The translations under genes were made by a program, and so were the position numbers. Source: Pomacea canaliculata (Eukaryota; Mollusca; Gastropoda; Architaenioglossa; Ampullariidae). From it: 64,000 nucleotides of DNA. Position 1 is the first letter of the stretch. Each line of letters opens with the position of its first letter. Below are positions 1-13,928 of the stretch, one piece after another. Location: the NCBI RefSeq assembly GCF_003073045.1, contig NC_037603.1, positions 12,282,192-12,346,191 of the forward strand, read 5' to 3'. The notes under the pieces are model-generated. The model ran no database searches and was not told where the DNA came from. It was given only the letters and a program-made list of their open reading frames with translations.

Positions 1-1779
1 AAACTGTGTGTGAGAGAGTGAGTGTGTTCTCATACACGTTTGTATCCGGGCATGACCCCTGTGTCGAGGTTGGTCTCTCGGCCGTCGTGGTGTTGACTCA
101 CCCACCAGTTGGCAAAGACTAGAGATGGGGAGCCCGGGGCTTAGCGGATTCACGCGCGGTCGGCAGTCCACAGTCGCTCCGAGTGGACCGGACTGTAATG
201 GCCAGTCGCCAACCGTGTCCATGGTTCCCTTCGGCTATCATGGTTTTCTTCTCTCTCTCTCATAACTTTCTTGCCGTCTTTGTATGTTCTAGCCGTACTT
301 TGTATCTTGTCATTGGTGTACACGTGCACTTCCTTTATTAGTGTGTACGCCTACACATCATTGATTAGTGTACGTATGTCCACCTTGTTTTCTTGAGAAG
401 CCATCCAGAACTTTTTTTGCGGATTTGTGCAACATACACATACTTTTTTTTACAAATTTTTTTGAAAATTTTTAATATTTTTTGACAGAATAATGAAATA
501 TAAAATAACTAGCTAAAATAATGCTGCTAGGTGGTTACAGATGTTTACTGCAATCAATGATTTATCAAAATGCTTTTCAGACAGTACCCTAAATCATAGA
601 TCATTGATTTTAGATAGAGAGAGAAGGCTGGTGCCTGGATGCCTGAATCGTCACTTAGCACCCTGATGTTACCCTACTAGGTAATCAGCTTAATCGGTTT
701 TTCAGCTGGCTGCCCGTAATCAGTCAGGCTGCCAAAGTTTCGTTAATTAAACGACTGGACGACAGCGTATGACATTAATGTGTCCTGACGACCCCGGGCT
801 GACCTGTCATGTTCACTTTGTTGTGTTTTCACGCCGAGTGCACCAGGAGTCCACTCTGGCTTTATTTCTCCACACCTTCTGTAGGCAAGGCTAGTCCGCC
901 AGTCCAGTCTCAGTCCGAAGAAACAGTAGAAAGGGTCGCAGAGAACTGATGGTTAAGATATCTAACTGGTCTTGTGGATGATGTCGAGTTTTAAAGGATG
1001 CAATGACAATAATGTCCCGAGAGAGAGAAAGAAAAAGGGAGGGAGGGAGGAAGGAGAAAAATAGACCAACACGCAGAAGTTGCTGGGTTTTCCCCGAGCG
1101 ACGATTTCCGCTACGCTTTAATAGGCTTAAAATAATTTTAAAAAAGCAATTTCCCAAAGTGAACACTGAACACATTTCTTTGTGACGCAGCCCAGGCGTG
1201 CAACCCCTTGCAAGATGTGGAATGGTATGGTCGGTCTGGTGGAGACAGCTGCCTCCTAGACCCTGCCATTCAGCACACGGGGAGGAGGGGAGTCCAGGGG
1301 AAGCTGTGGGGAATCTCCTGCACGTAGCTCAGTAATGCGATCTTTCTGAATGAATGAGGCCAGGCTCTCGCAAGAGGGCAATGCTCGTAGTTTTTTCTCC
1401 AAAATTATTTGTGAAAGGCTTGTCTAAATGAGAGGATCCGTGCCCATCTTTTCCTTCCCTCTCCTCCCTTCCCAATCTGCCACTCTTTGTTTCTCTGTAT
1501 ATTCGCGTGCAGAACTTGCTGGAACAGTCACGTGTCTCTAACTCTTGTCTCGTGTTTTAACTCAGTTCAGCAAGAAGGATGACAAGTTTGAGTTTATTTA
1601 CTGACCTTGCCCTCTCATTTTCCATGTAAAGATCATTCTGTATTTTTACACTTGTAAACAGGCTGTTCGGTTTGTGTTGGTCATGATTGCATTTGAAAGC
1701 GCTGCTCTAGGTTTGACAATAATGTCTATATATCTTATCCCTTCTAAGCCTAACCGGGTGTCTTTAACCGAGTTTCCTT

Positions 1780-2255
1780 TTAAGGAACGATGTCTTTATT
1801 GGAGGAGCTTGCTAGAAGTAGGTTATCCTTAGATAAACTGTGTCCTTATTAGTTACTTTTGTTTTAAGAGCTAGATACTTTCTTTTCAAAGGAACTGATA
1901 CATCTTTGAAGAATTTAATGTCGTCTTTAGATAGACTGAGATGTCTTCCATGGAGACGATACAATCTTTAGATAAACTAAGACATCTATCAGAATCTGGA
2001 TGTCATATTTATATAAACAAAAGTATCTTTCAGGAACCGGGTATTTTCCTTAGATGAACTAAATATTCTTTCAGGAACTAGATACCATCTTTAGCTAGAC
2101 TTAGACATCTTTCAGGAACTCGATGCCATCTGTAGATAAACTGAGGCATCTTTCAGCAACTTTCCTTAGATCAGCTAAGATATTTTTCAGGAACTGGATA
2201 CAATCTTTAGATGAGAGTGAGATATTTTTCAGAAACTGGATACCATCTCTACAAG
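1780..2255. repeat. Diverged minisatellite, unit about 41 bp
   Basis: About ten imperfect tandem units of 40-42 bp can be read, plus one shortened unit of about 34 bp. Each has the pattern GGAACTNGATACCATCTTTA, then AGATAAACTGAGACATCTTTCA. The best units are at 2,073-2,255. Because 41 is not a multiple of three, the array is unlikely to be coding. Confidence 0.75.
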
Positions 2256-5035
2256 CACTTGTCTCCTTATAACGGTGCAAGTGTAAGGGTGAGTGGGTCA
2301 GACAGGTCACATGGATAGACAACCGTGTAGGAACCGTCCACCCCGCAGACATGCTCTCAAGGCGGGTGCAGCTGGTCAGACCTCGGAACCTACCCAAACC
2401 TCCATTACAGACCTTTTCATTATCGTGTAACAGAGAATCTGTGTGGGTGTGTGTTGGGTGCACGGTATATAGTTTGCCTTCGCTGACCCAAGGGGGCAAT
2501 CACGGGTCAGAGGTAAAATGGTCGAAGAGTGGCGTTATCAAAGAAACTTTGGTAGTTGATCATTATCTCTCCTCGTGACCCTAGGTTGCCATCTGAAGAG
2601 GGTTTTAAGGCTTGTCTAGAAATCATTGTTCTGTTGTCTCCTAAAAATCCACTTTTCTTTCGTCTCCTAGAAATCCTCTTTAAGCACATCGTTCGTTCCT
2701 ACACTGTCTTCCTCCTACGGTCTTTTCGTTGATTTTTCCTTCTCAAATACATTTTCTTATTTATATTTGCAGGGGTGGAGGGATTGGTGTTTGTTTCCAT
2801 ACATGTGTCATACATTTTAGTTGCAGATAAGAGAGGGGTGTTGTGTCAGAGTGCCTTCTTATTGTCGTGGCAGACATGTTTAAGACTGTGTTACTGCTTT
2901 GACAGAAGCCTGTCACGGGGCATTTCTGTTTTGATAAAAGGCGTGTGTTATCATAACTGAACTCACTTCTTTCTAGTGTCAGAAATATTTGGCGGTAAGT
3001 TCGCTCAAGTCGCAGTCCACCCACGAACTAACCTTTCCACTGGGCTGCCCTTGTCTCGTGATTTCGACAGGTCCCAGCGCTGGCATGAGTAAGGACTGAT
3101 CTTCCCATTCGTTTATCAAATCAAGACTTTAAATATAAATAGTTTTCTTCCACAGAAATTTTATATAAAGTTTGTTAAAAATTTGGATTTGAATTAAAGA
3201 AACTTTATTATCAAATACGCTGTTAGATACCACGCTTACAATGGCCCCGCGCCCAGAGCTTGATATACTGTGGGCTTGTGAATAGGACTTGAGAGGGAGG
3301 TACCCCAGCCATCACACGAACATCTATGGTCCGACAAAGTGGAATGTAAATGGTCGTCAAGCCTCACCGTCCGCAGCAAAGATTTCATCAGATTTCGATC
3401 GAACCCTCCTTCCTACCCAGAGCTGACAAGCTGCTGTGGGAGCAGGACTTGCTCCATCACTGAGGGCTTAGTCTTGCAGGCTTTGAACTTTTTACCTCCT
3501 TGATATCACCCTCTGTTACTCCACATTTATTTCACGACAATGAATCACTTTTATGCTGCGGGTTAGTTATTTTCTGCATGTTTTGGTAGACTTTTAGTTC
3601 CTCTAGGCCAGCCATAAATTTCTATTAACTTGTTCGAGAAAAATTCATACCATTTCAGTTCCAATAAAAAGACTCATAATAATGGCATTCCTCTTGAACA
3701 GTCATTCACAAACAGGTGTTATAAACTGCATGCATTTTAAAAGCCTGTACCCTGTTCGTGTGTGTGTGTCGTGGTGGTGGTGGTGGATTACGAGATCACA
3801 CAGGCGAGCGGGAAGGTGGTAGAAAGAGAGCATGGACATGCACTCCAGTAGTCATCCGTGTGTTTAATGGCGAATGTGAACGCGCCTGGACCACGATGCT
3901 TCTGCGAAATGTGAATCGCCTTTTACAGCTCCAGAAATGTCTGCATTTGCACCCTTATCATCTTGGTGGCCGTTCCAGCACGCCTCGTCAATAAAGATAT
4001 CGCAATAGATGCAAGGGATGGCGTCAAAGCCTCCTGAAACCTTTGTACCACCAGCCGTCAGAGGAACCCTTCAGGCGGAACACAGCCGTGTGCCCAATGC
4101 AAGGCCTCCCCCGCCTACTCCCATCTCTCTCCCCCGCACCCCCTGCACATGAAGTTTGCAGATGATGCTAGCGACCTAGAAAACCCCGCGTGAAGGCTCG
4201 AGAGCGAGGTAGGGGGTGTGCAGGCAAGAGGGGGAGAGAAGCAGTGAGGGAGGGGGCAGTTTGCCTTTATTACTCTCCCGGGAGGAGTTTATAGCCTGCT
4301 CGGGACAAAAGGCCCTTCCGGATAGGGGGAGTCGGGAGAGAGACTAGTTAGTGCTGCCCAGACTGGCAGATTGCAGCAGGTTTGTCGGGTGTGGATGCTG
4401 GCGTCGCCACCCCTCGGGTGGGTCTGACGGCAGCGGCGGCCCACGTGGACCAAGATGAGGACGGAGCTGCAAGTGGGAGAAAGGATGAGTGAGGTGGGTG
4501 GACGGGGGAGGGTCTTTGTCGCATTACCCGACAGCCTCCACTTCTGCCAAAGGAATGCCTTATATGGTGGTGTTGGGAAATCAGTCTTGTGGTCTCGCGT
4601 CAAAAAACCATGAGTTAAGAGTGGGTGTGTGGGGAGAAGTGTTAAAGGACTACTGGGTACAAATGCTTTCTGATAATTCGGTAAAGGTCAGTGCAAGACA
4701 CTATTTCGCTAGATCCCGGTGAATACCCGTCTTTTGTTACCGACGTATACGCCAACAAACATCACTATGCACAGAAAGACAGTAACCCACGTGTCAGCGT
4801 AGTGCAGAAATTCCTTGTGGTGATTCTCAATGGCAGACCTGAGAACATGTGTTTGTTAGACATATCGTGATCTCTCTGTGTGTGCGTGATGTTTGTAGAT
4901 GTTTATTTACACAGTAATAGCTGGCTCTGAGCTTTACCTAACCATTAAACAAAATGTTGCACTCCTTGAGTTCTTTAAGCACAAGTTAGTGTTTGTGTTT
5001 ATGTAGACATGTTTACGGCACCATGCCCATTCCTT

Positions 5036-5060
5036 TCTCTCTCTCTCTCTCTTTTTCTCT
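5036..5060. repeat. TC microsatellite
   Basis: A run of CT/TC dinucleotides with a short T interruption. It is followed by a CA-rich stretch containing repeated CACATGCACAC-like words. Confidence 0.8.
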
Positions 5061-5389
5061 CGAGCACATGCACACTCATGCACGCGCTTCATGCAGAAAG
5101 AGGTCTTTAGGGGCGGAAGGAGACACCACAGACTCTCCTGTGTGTAAGGGAATAGGGCCAGATGCCTTTTCCAGGGTCGTTGTCAGAAAAAAGCGCTACT
5201 GTATCCAGTAAGACGACAAGGAAGTCAGTACAACCTACACAGTAACCACAAGTTATTTTTACTTTCTTGGCATAACATGTCCTTTGTCAGCATCCCAGAG
5301 GAGCGGTCATCATAGATGACTAACACCCAGCTGACATCTCGGCAAGTTCATAGTAAGCGAGTAGTAGGTTGAAGCGACTTCCCTGTGTC

Positions 5390-5520
5390 CTGGAAACTCG
5401 TGTTTGTAGATTGACATGTACTGGCAGCTAGACTGACAGATGTCCTGGCAGCAGGTGTTTGTAGACTGACAGATATCCTGCTGTGTCCTGGCAGCTAGTG
5501 TTCGTGGACATAAGGGATGT
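5390..5520. repeat. Imperfect tandem repeat
   Basis: The words TGTCCTGGCAGC and GTGTTTGTAGACTGACAGAT recur three to four times with small changes, so this is a short, decayed tandem duplication. No coding signal was seen. Confidence 0.6.
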
Positions 5521-7299
5521 CCTGCCGTTGGGTAGGAAGTGGTTTACAGTAGCAGTAAAGGTAAGGGCCAAATGTCGATGCCCTGATAGTGGTGTGGAGC
5601 AAGTGGCCTGCCAGTGCTCCCTTAGTATTCCATGAAAGACATTCTTCAAGGGCCTGACTCCAGCTGCATGTGAAATCACGAGGCTTGCCGAGTTGTTTCC
5701 ACTTGGGCGTAACCGGCCAAGTCTTCGGTTTATTTACTTGTGCGTTCTGCGATCTTTTTCACATGTAGCTATGTAATATTTATTTATTACCGACACGTGT
5801 TTTTTTTTTGTTTTTTTTTGCGCCGTTCCCTCTTCTACACGAGAATTTGTAAACGGGAGGATTGAAAGTCCACAAAGCCGGACTATGCCGGTCTTGTTAT
5901 GTGTTTGGAGAAGGAGCATGGTTCACTGTACTCCTGGTAGGTGGTGTGAGGTTACTAAAGAGACTATCCTACCAGTTGGATGTTGGAGAAGGATTATGAG
6001 GGGGTTGCTGAAAGGGGTTAACCCTTGCTTCCTGACAAAGTCAGAAAGGTTTATGTTTGGAACAGGCAGGAGGAGAAGGTTTTGGAGGCTACACCGAGTT
6101 CGTGCGGAGATTTATTTTGCGTATTTGCTTGCTTCTCGGAACCAGCGGCAAAAGTGTTGCTTGATAGCTGAGGAAGATTATTTACCTTTCTGTATATTTA
6201 TTTTCACTAGGCTAGAGAAAAATGAGCGGGGGAACAGAAAGACAGGAGGAGAAAAAGGACAGCTGCAGCTGTGTCAAATGCCAGGCATTCAGGAAAAAGC
6301 TGATAAAATGTAGATATGTTTGGACGGAGGAGGGGGCGGCTGTTGTTCAGCGCGAAGAATATTTCAGATGTGACACCAGATAAAGGATGGCAATGCTGGA
6401 TAAAGAACTGATGGAAGAGTGTAGGAAGTGAAGGACTGAAATCGAAGACGAACGGTTGGGAGCAACACACTTGGAGCGCCATCGTCTCTTGTGATTTACT
6501 TCCTTCTGGGGACAGCGTGGGTCTGATGAGCGAGCGAGGGAGAGACATGGTCGAGTGTATTTCTGTTTATTTATTTTGTGTGGATTTTGAAAAATAAAAT
6601 AACACGCCAGTGACACCTTTGTGCACTGGAGTTGACGAGATAGGAAATACCGAGTTCAATGCGCCATCGTGTCTGTTACTATGGAAACACGTATAAGTGA
6701 TGATAGTAACACATTGGGTTTGGAGAGTGAGCGAGAGAAGGTTCCAGAAATTTTGAGTTTTCAGCCGCATGCTTGGGATGAAGTTAGTGGGAGTGAGTGT
6801 TGGAGGAGGATGAATAGATAAAAGCACTTAATGTCTTGGCTGTCATATTGACCTCCCCTTGTCAGGATGTGCGGTGTTAGCTAAATGTCAGATGACAAGT
6901 GGAGGAGAGGGCGTGAGGATATTTTTGTCATCGTTAGCTCATTCAAGACGCTGGCGGAGCGATGTCGTGTGGGCGGTGTGTGGATTTAGAAACATCTTTT
7001 GCTTTCTGCACTAACAGACTGTAACACACAGCTTGTATTTCATTGGCCGCACTAACAGGCTGTAACACAAATGTTTAGAAGACTTTAAAATAATAACAAA
7101 CTGTAAATGTACAAAACAAAAATTCTGAGAACTGAAATGTCAATTGTTGAGGGTGCTAACGTTCACATTGATCATTCTGCGGACAGACCTGCTGGATTCA
7201 AAACCCTCCGCAGTGAAGTTTTTTACTCAGTTTATTATGTCGTCAATATTAAGTGCACCACCGACATCGTTTGATGTCATTTTCTCCCACGACATGCAC

Positions 7300-7420
7300 T
7301 TTGCCCTGTGGTGTGGCGCGAGGGCCGCTGGTCCACCTTCTCGCCGACGTCAGACCGCCGGCACCTGGCGCAACGCCGCAGCTGCACAGGTCACGTGACG
7401 CACAACTGCGCATGCTTGGC
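7300..7420. promoter_or_regulatory. GC-rich patch with E-box and NRF1-like words
   Basis: This is a CpG-rich patch in otherwise AT-rich DNA. It contains the palindrome TCACGTGA (7,391-7,398) and TGCGCATGC (7,407-7,415), which resembles half of an NRF1 site. It could be a promoter or enhancer of the glypican locus, or an unrecognised GC-rich exon, since several frames stay open. No TATA box or clear start codon was identified. Confidence 0.25.
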
Positions 7421-7895
7421 ATTCCTGGCGTCTGGCAAGCCACTGCTATGGCACTCGGATCACCCCGGGGGACAGGTGTTTGGGTGGTGTTCCCTTTGCT
7501 GCTGGGTTTGCGATGGTGGCCGCCAGGTGGCAGCGTTGTCCGCGCGTTTCTAATGAAACCTTTCTCGTGCGTCAGCGGAAGAGGGTAGACTGGGGAAAAC
7601 ATGTTTTTAACACTCTACTTGATGATCACACTTGTGACACTCATTTTAGTATTTTGTAGTCTGTGATATGAATAGGTACCCTTCGTGTTTGTTTACATAA
7701 ATAAACATACGGGCACACCACCTCCAACCGTGTATGCACACGTTCCTCTCTATTTTTTTTTTAACCCTTGTACGCACAAACATCCCTGCGCACTGCTGTA
7801 TGCGTGTACATATAAAAATTATGTCTGTGCACACTTACATCCTAATCGTTTTTTCTCTCTCACACACACGCACGCACACACACGCACCATGAAAG

Positions 7896-7997
7896 GGCTC
7901 TGCCGGCAGGGTGGCGACAAGTTTCCTCTGATCATGCCAGATTCCGCGGTGATGGATTGATCTGTTGGGGCAAGTGGCGCGGGGGCAAAGGTCGGCG
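7896..7997 (+). CDS. Candidate glypican exon (Cys-Trp motif before the conserved Arg-Tyr)
   Basis: The reading ends GDGLICWGKWRGGKGR. Glypicans have a conserved Cys-Trp-Asn-Gly segment followed a few residues later by Arg-Tyr at this place in the core. The proposed donor (CG|GTCCTT) leaves two bases, which combine with the first base of the exon at 13,929 to give Arg-Tyr in frame. The acceptor is AG at 7,894-7,895, after a T-rich and CA-rich tract. Weak points: the donor is poor, Asn of the motif is absent, and a cysteine usually found upstream (Val-Cys) appears as Val-Ser. An alternative donor inside the exon (AA|GTGGCG, ending at 7,973) also keeps frame. The exon is plausible but not proven. 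Confidence 0.35.
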
Positions 7998-10900
7998 GTC
8001 CTTCACGGAGTCGTTCCCAAGGGAGCCTCGCGCCCACAGCAACCGGGGGTGCAGTCTGGTCCGGTTGCTGGTGCTGCTGTGGTGTCGGATGCTCACGACC
8101 TGTGTGTATCTTCCTGCTCTCGTTACTCATCCAAGTTTATCGCGTTTTAGTCCATGTCGCTGTGTACAGTGCGTACGTGCGCTTGTGTTTACAGTAAACA
8201 TGTATATAAATATTATACACTTCTTTTTAAATCCAATATTGTCAGTATTTAGGTTTTAAAAAACGTAAACTGTTTACCTGGAGTACAGCACACTCAGTCA
8301 CTCGCGCTCTGTCCACAAATCATAAAACAATTGCCGTAAAGCTGTCCACATATATTGTTACTGTGGCTGAGACAAATAACAAAACAACACATATGTACTA
8401 TCATACAAGCTCTCCGGGGCGGAAGGGAGCAAAAGCTGCACACAGTGAGGCTGAAGCGGGAAGCACACAGCAGTCTAAGCTGTGATGATGTGGAGGAGTG
8501 ATGGAGAACACAGCAACTTGGTTAGAGGCGAAAACCACACAGTCGCCTCCACTTAATTGATTTTCCCCGTTCTTGCCGATTCTTTCTTTTTTCTTGTTCA
8601 CCTTGTCGGTCCGGTTTTCAAGAGGCTCACTCCTTGCATAACAATCTGTTTTGCCTTGTTTAGCGCCATGACGACAAGGGGAGAGCACTACCATACACTG
8701 GCGCTACTCACAGGTATCAAGTGTCATGTCGCAGAACCGCCTAGCCACTCACCTTTGAGGTCTGGATGCGGTACTAGTGTCCAAGACTTGTGTAGTTGTA
8801 ATCTGATTCGTTGAGACATCAATAAATAACAACAATGCCCAACAGATAAGTAATTCCGGTGACTTGAACAGATTGTGGGTGGCGTACCATGCGGTGGAGC
8901 AAATACGGACGCTGACTTACAATAGTAATAATAATACAAATACAATAATACAAAACATCTGTGGAAAGGCTGGACTACCAGAGTTACTAGTCACCATCAC
9001 CATTACAAGGCAATGCTTGTTATCAGCGGCTATTTGACAATCATTGCCATGCAGTCCCTGACATCACTGGATGTTTTGACAAACGCACAACTGCATCAGG
9101 ATCAGTCGAAGAGACAAATTATCTTGCAGACTGTTTCCTTAAGCACGTTTAATGAACCTCCAAGGGCCATTCATGTCACCGGAGTTTGGTAGTCCTAATG
9201 CAGACAGATAGTGTGGTGAGTTCACACTTGAAAACTAAGCGTTAATGAAGTCAGGGAGACATCGCTTATCTCCCCCTTGCCGTGTGCTCCCAGCTCCCAC
9301 CCACCCCTTTGCTACGTCCCTCTACCTCCCGCCCTTGTATTTAATCAGTTTCTCGACATAAGGCGCTAGGGATGCGACTATATTCTCGGCAGGGGATACA
9401 TGGATGGGTAAGGGAGGGTGAGGGGAGCACCCGGGTTGGTGTGGCAACTGTTGCGAGTCGCACGTGATGTGCATGAGAATCGATGAGTAACTCTGAGGAT
9501 GAGAGGCGGAGGTGCAAGCATGGAGGCTGCAAGTCGGGACAGTCTGTTGCCTTCAGCAGCTGGTCTGGAACTAGGCCATGAGAACACACGCCTGTCGTTG
9601 TAGACTGTGAGAAAGGGTGAGAGGAGGTTCATGGGTACAGCGACTCCCTTCACGTAAGCTGATCATGGCGACGGACCAAGCATCGCGTGCGTACAGCTAT
9701 CTCCCTTGTCGCTTCCCCTTCCCCACTTATTATCCCATCCCCGATCTTCCCCCTTCCCCCTCCACACCTTAATCTGGGTGAACCATTACTCACGTGCAGG
9801 CTCTGGGTTAATGTATGGAACATGCAATGAGTGCATTTACACTCGTGATGTAGACCGTTTAATTGTGTCCTTTAGGTGGCGGAGGTAGGTGCATGCGTGC
9901 GCGTGCACTCACGTGCGACGTGACTGTGCGAGGTGGAACTGCCTCCCTTCATGACTGGACATCATTTGACGAGTAATTTCAGTTACAGCATCAAAGGCTT
10001 TCGCCAATTACACCGTCAGCGGCTAAAATGTCTGCACATTTGCGTCCGTGCTGCTGCTAATAATCGTCGCCTTACACAAAAGGGCGAGGAGGGGATGGCG
10101 AGGGCTGGTGGTGTGACTGGCGGTACTGTAGTACTCACCACGATAGCTGTGTCCCCTCTCTTACCTCTCCTCCCACCGCCGTACGTCACGTGCATTAGCT
10201 GTGGTATGAAGTTACCACGATTACCCAACGATCAACCCAAAGATAAAGGGGAAAACACAAAAAGGAGCTTGTGATGAGGCTTAGTGCTCCGCGAAGTATG
10301 CGTGATAGAGACGTAATCACGCCGTAGTCATGAGTTTGTACTTCGTTACCACTTTATTATTATTATTCTCGCTGTGGTGCTTCAGGAAAAACCTCCAAAC
10401 AAACCTACTACAAACATTGCGGTTGATGGTGTGTTCATCACCCGCACTGTTTTTTCGGTAATCAGACACGCATGTGTCTACATTCCGTCTGCTTTACAGC
10501 TCTGCCGGGCGTCTTTCAGGATGGGATGTCCCTGTTCCCTTACAATCTTTTACTCCCTGTTCCCTTACAATCTTTTACAGCAAATCTTGGCGTAAGCTGG
10601 GACGATGAAGACCTAGTGAACACCAAACAGGGGTAGGGCTTGTTTACAAATCTCGCTTTTACAGGGTCACTTTTGTTTACAGGGTCTCTCTTGTTTAAAA
10701 AGTTCACAGGTTCTGCCTTGTTTACAGCCCTAAACTAGTTCGCTGTGATAAATCCTCGGCCGCTGACTCGTTTATCTATGTTTAAACCGGGCAACAAAGT
10801 CAGTATATGGGTTAACAGGACTACAATTGCTGGCCGGGTTACAGCATCACATATGGCCTACAACCTCAAAGTATCTCTCAAGAATGTTTGCTTAGCTCCA

Positions 10901-13900
10901 CGTCATGGCTATTCATCACACTGTCCTGCCAACCGCACCCGATCACTTCCGGCTACCCGACTGTGGAGAACGGCGGCGATGTTTACAAGTCGGTGGCGAC
11001 CATCATATGTCTTACAGCAGAAGAAGAAAGAGCGAACTGTCGCATTGTTACTGTAACACTTCAAGAGGGGACGTAATGAACGCATGACAATAGTTGCGCC
11101 CCTTTAATTCCTTCTTCCCGCAGGAAGCAGGGGCTTGAATCTGAAGGGCTGAGAGATTGGAAGTGCTTCCATAGGCGCTTCCGCTTAATTATTTATGCAA
11201 AATGTGGTCTTAGATTTGCGGAATCCATTATAGTGGTTGGTACATCTCTTTTTTTCCTGATCTTCTTCCTTCTGCATCATCATTATCTTCTTCTTCTTCC
11301 CTTCAGGGCGAGGAAACAACTTTTACCGTGACCCTTACCTACTCCGACGAACTTTTTCGACTGTGTGGTATTGAAGCTGGGGAGAAAACTTCTCACAAGA
11401 TAGCCGTTGGGTCTGAGAGCTGACACCCACTCACTTCCACCATGATCATGTATCTAACGCAGACGTGGTTGTACCTCTGTCCCTGTTACATTCTGACCAG
11501 TCTGCTGGGACATTACTCAGGTGTGCGTGCAGGTGACCATCAAGCCGGTGCGCAAAAAGAACATACGCCGACCTTTGACCTAGCCGTCACGTGGTGACCT
11601 CATTGCCCATGATTTTATCGACCCACAGTACAAGGAGGAAAGGACAGAGGATTATGTGAGTGTGGGGGAGGGGGATGCAGGTGACTGATGGCCGACGGGT
11701 GCTCAGGTGAGAAGAGCTGAACGCCTCCAGAATCATAACTGGCCGATCGATTTGCAAGGGGCCACAAATGGCGGCGCTGGCGGCCCTGTGAGCCCCGATT
11801 ACGGGTAGTTAACGTCTGCTCCCCTCCCTCTCCGCCATTTTCTCTTATCGCCATGGCGTCAAGCTCTTCACCCAAACCCCACCCCCAACACCACCCACCC
11901 CTCGCCAGGCCCCACTCTTACATCTTTTGATCTTGTGCGCATGTAAAGGAGCTGCGGAACCATGGTGACGATGATGAGAGTATTAATGGTGGTGGTGTGT
12001 TAGTCATGGCGTTAGTGGTATCTGCTGCTCGTGGTTGTGGTGGTGGTGAGGATGTTAGCTTCCGAGTTTTGCTTCTGTCTTTCTCCTGTTGGTGATAATG
12101 TTTAACGTCGTAAGACGTTGGATGGCAATGTCGTAGGTGAATTGCGAGATTTATTGTCTCATGTTGCCATCTTGCCTTAGTGTTAACGGGGTTGTGCGAG
12201 ATCAACTAGTTGTAAGTAGGAGACCCTGAGGGTGAGAGGCGCCATGCGCGTGCTGTACTTTAACGACACGTTTCCCCAGCCCTCCGTCACTCGCCTCCTC
12301 ACGCCTCATGAGCAGATGAGCTCACACCTCACACCTCACACCGGCTCTGTGGCTCCATGACTGGCGCACATATCGGACAAAACCTTTTTACTGCTGAAAG
12401 CATCTTCAGCCAGTTCTCAGAACTCAGCCAGTTCTGGTCTCTTTATGGCAGCCCCCGAGTGCCAGCATGCAGTCCGGCTTATAATTAGAAGCTCATTGGC
12501 AGACTCGTCATTCCCTTGGTACTAGCGGTTAGTCACAGAGAGGAGTATTGTCAGAGAATGGTATCCTGGCGATAAATCACAGTTTAAATGGTATTGGTGG
12601 ATTGGCACTATTTCAGATCATAGCATTCTAGTTTGGAGGACATTGAAGAGGAGAGGCATTCAAAGCATGGTGGAAGGGACAGACAGACAAAGCCATCAGG
12701 ATGCTGTCCACTTAAGGAAGCCCACATTGCTGGCACCCCATACTGACATATCAAAGGATCCTGTGTCGCAGTCACAGTCAGCATTGGGTCCCGTAGTACC
12801 ATCAGAGCCTGTGGTTGTGGACACACCAGTCGTTTGCTGTCTCTATTGACTCGTCACCACCACACGAGGGCATCACGATCTCCTCTTTCTGCCAAATATC
12901 CATCACAGACTTGCACTGGTCAGGCGCTGGCTGGCAACACGACATTAGCATCCATGTGTTCGGTCATTATAGGTCAGAGTTCAACCTCTCAGGTGGCTGT
13001 TTACTGGACAAGCAGTTCAGAAACATGTATGTCCGTGCTGAAATGGTCCTGCCAGTATTTTGTAGGTGTGCACGTGTATTTAGCTGTCTGTCGCTATCTA
13101 GCGATCTACACACGCCATTCCCACATTATGATATTAATCATTCATGTCAGTTTTTTAAACATGTGCTAGGACACTGACAGTGCCATTTATCGTTAATGTG
13201 TCGTGAAAACTCCTGTGCACAAAGACATGTGAAAATACTAAAGACCACAGAGCCCATCATTTCTAGCCATCTTCACGACAGTAGGCTTCAAACAAATTGT
13301 ATTGTAGCAGGCGATTAGTGGACTTTAACTGGACATTATGACCATGCTGGTATCGCCTGATGTAGTAGAGGTAGGTCTGACAAGGTGGCCAGTTGTGGGA
13401 TTTGTTTCACGGAGATTTCTACCTTCGATTAAAACTGTTTTCATATAAAGCGAGTAATATTTTTTCTGTCTTTCGTGCAATAAGTGATTTGTTACCCAGC
13501 ACTTCCCGCCAGTTCAGAAGTGAATGATAAAGATGTAATATTTTACAAATATTGCGAATAAACATTTTAAGAACATTAGGCTTCAGGGGGACTAATGTGT
13601 GTGAGAGAGAGGGAGAAGGGAGGGTAGAACATCTTGAGACTCCGCTTGAGGGCGCCACTTGACAGCAATTTTGAAATGTTCAGCCCTGGCATGTGAAACT
13701 GTTTGCTTTGACGCCGTGCTGATAATCTTCTTGAAGCGGTTTGCTGTGTCGGCAGCCACGAAGTCGATGCCTTCCCTCCCCACTCTCTGTTCCCCTCTCT
13801 CACTCTCTCATTCTCTCTCACGATTTGCTCGTTCTCAGGTGTCACTAACAGCTGAGTGGCTTGCAGACACACAAACAGATGAGATCCATAGCGCAGTAAA

Positions 13901-13928
13901 CACCTCAGCACTGTTTCTTTGTGTTCAG
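7998..13928 (+). other. Probable glypican intron
   Basis: No convincing exon was found. The stretch contains a perfect 25-bp tandem duplication (10,529-10,578), repeated TTGTTTACAGGGTC words at 10,630-10,735, and many open frames of 60-120 codons without motifs. A frame beginning at 12,244 and another at 11,310 look protein-like over short distances but have no recognisable family. Confidence 0.4.
10529..10578. repeat. Perfect 25-bp tandem duplication
   Basis: Two adjacent identical copies of a unit that begins TCCCTGTTCCC and ends AATCTTTTAC. Perfect identity suggests a recent slippage event. Confidence 0.9.

Larger units (their letters stand above)
1..7895. other. No recognisable gene; probable glypican intron or upstream sequence
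   Basis: I find no exon of a known family in this stretch on either strand. Open frames here reach at most about 142 codons (5,885-6,313), lack recognisable motifs and fit chance. The stretch holds a degenerate minisatellite near 1.78-2.26 kb, a TC-rich run near 5,036-5,060, imperfect repeats at 5,390-5,520, and GC-richer patches at 4.0-4.5 and 7.3-7.5 kb. If the exon proposed at 7,896 is real, most of this is glypican intron, and the earlier glypican exons are either before the window or too short or diverged for me to see. Confidence 0.5.

Noticed and set aside
5885..6313. 142-codon plus-strand frame
   Set aside because: No motif or splice context, Arg/Trp-rich composition from G-rich DNA, and an overlapping minus-strand frame of similar length.
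11310..11424. Possible exon after a strong TTCTTCCCTTCAG acceptor
   Set aside because: Two competing frames, an early stop in both, no donor in a suitable place and no family match.
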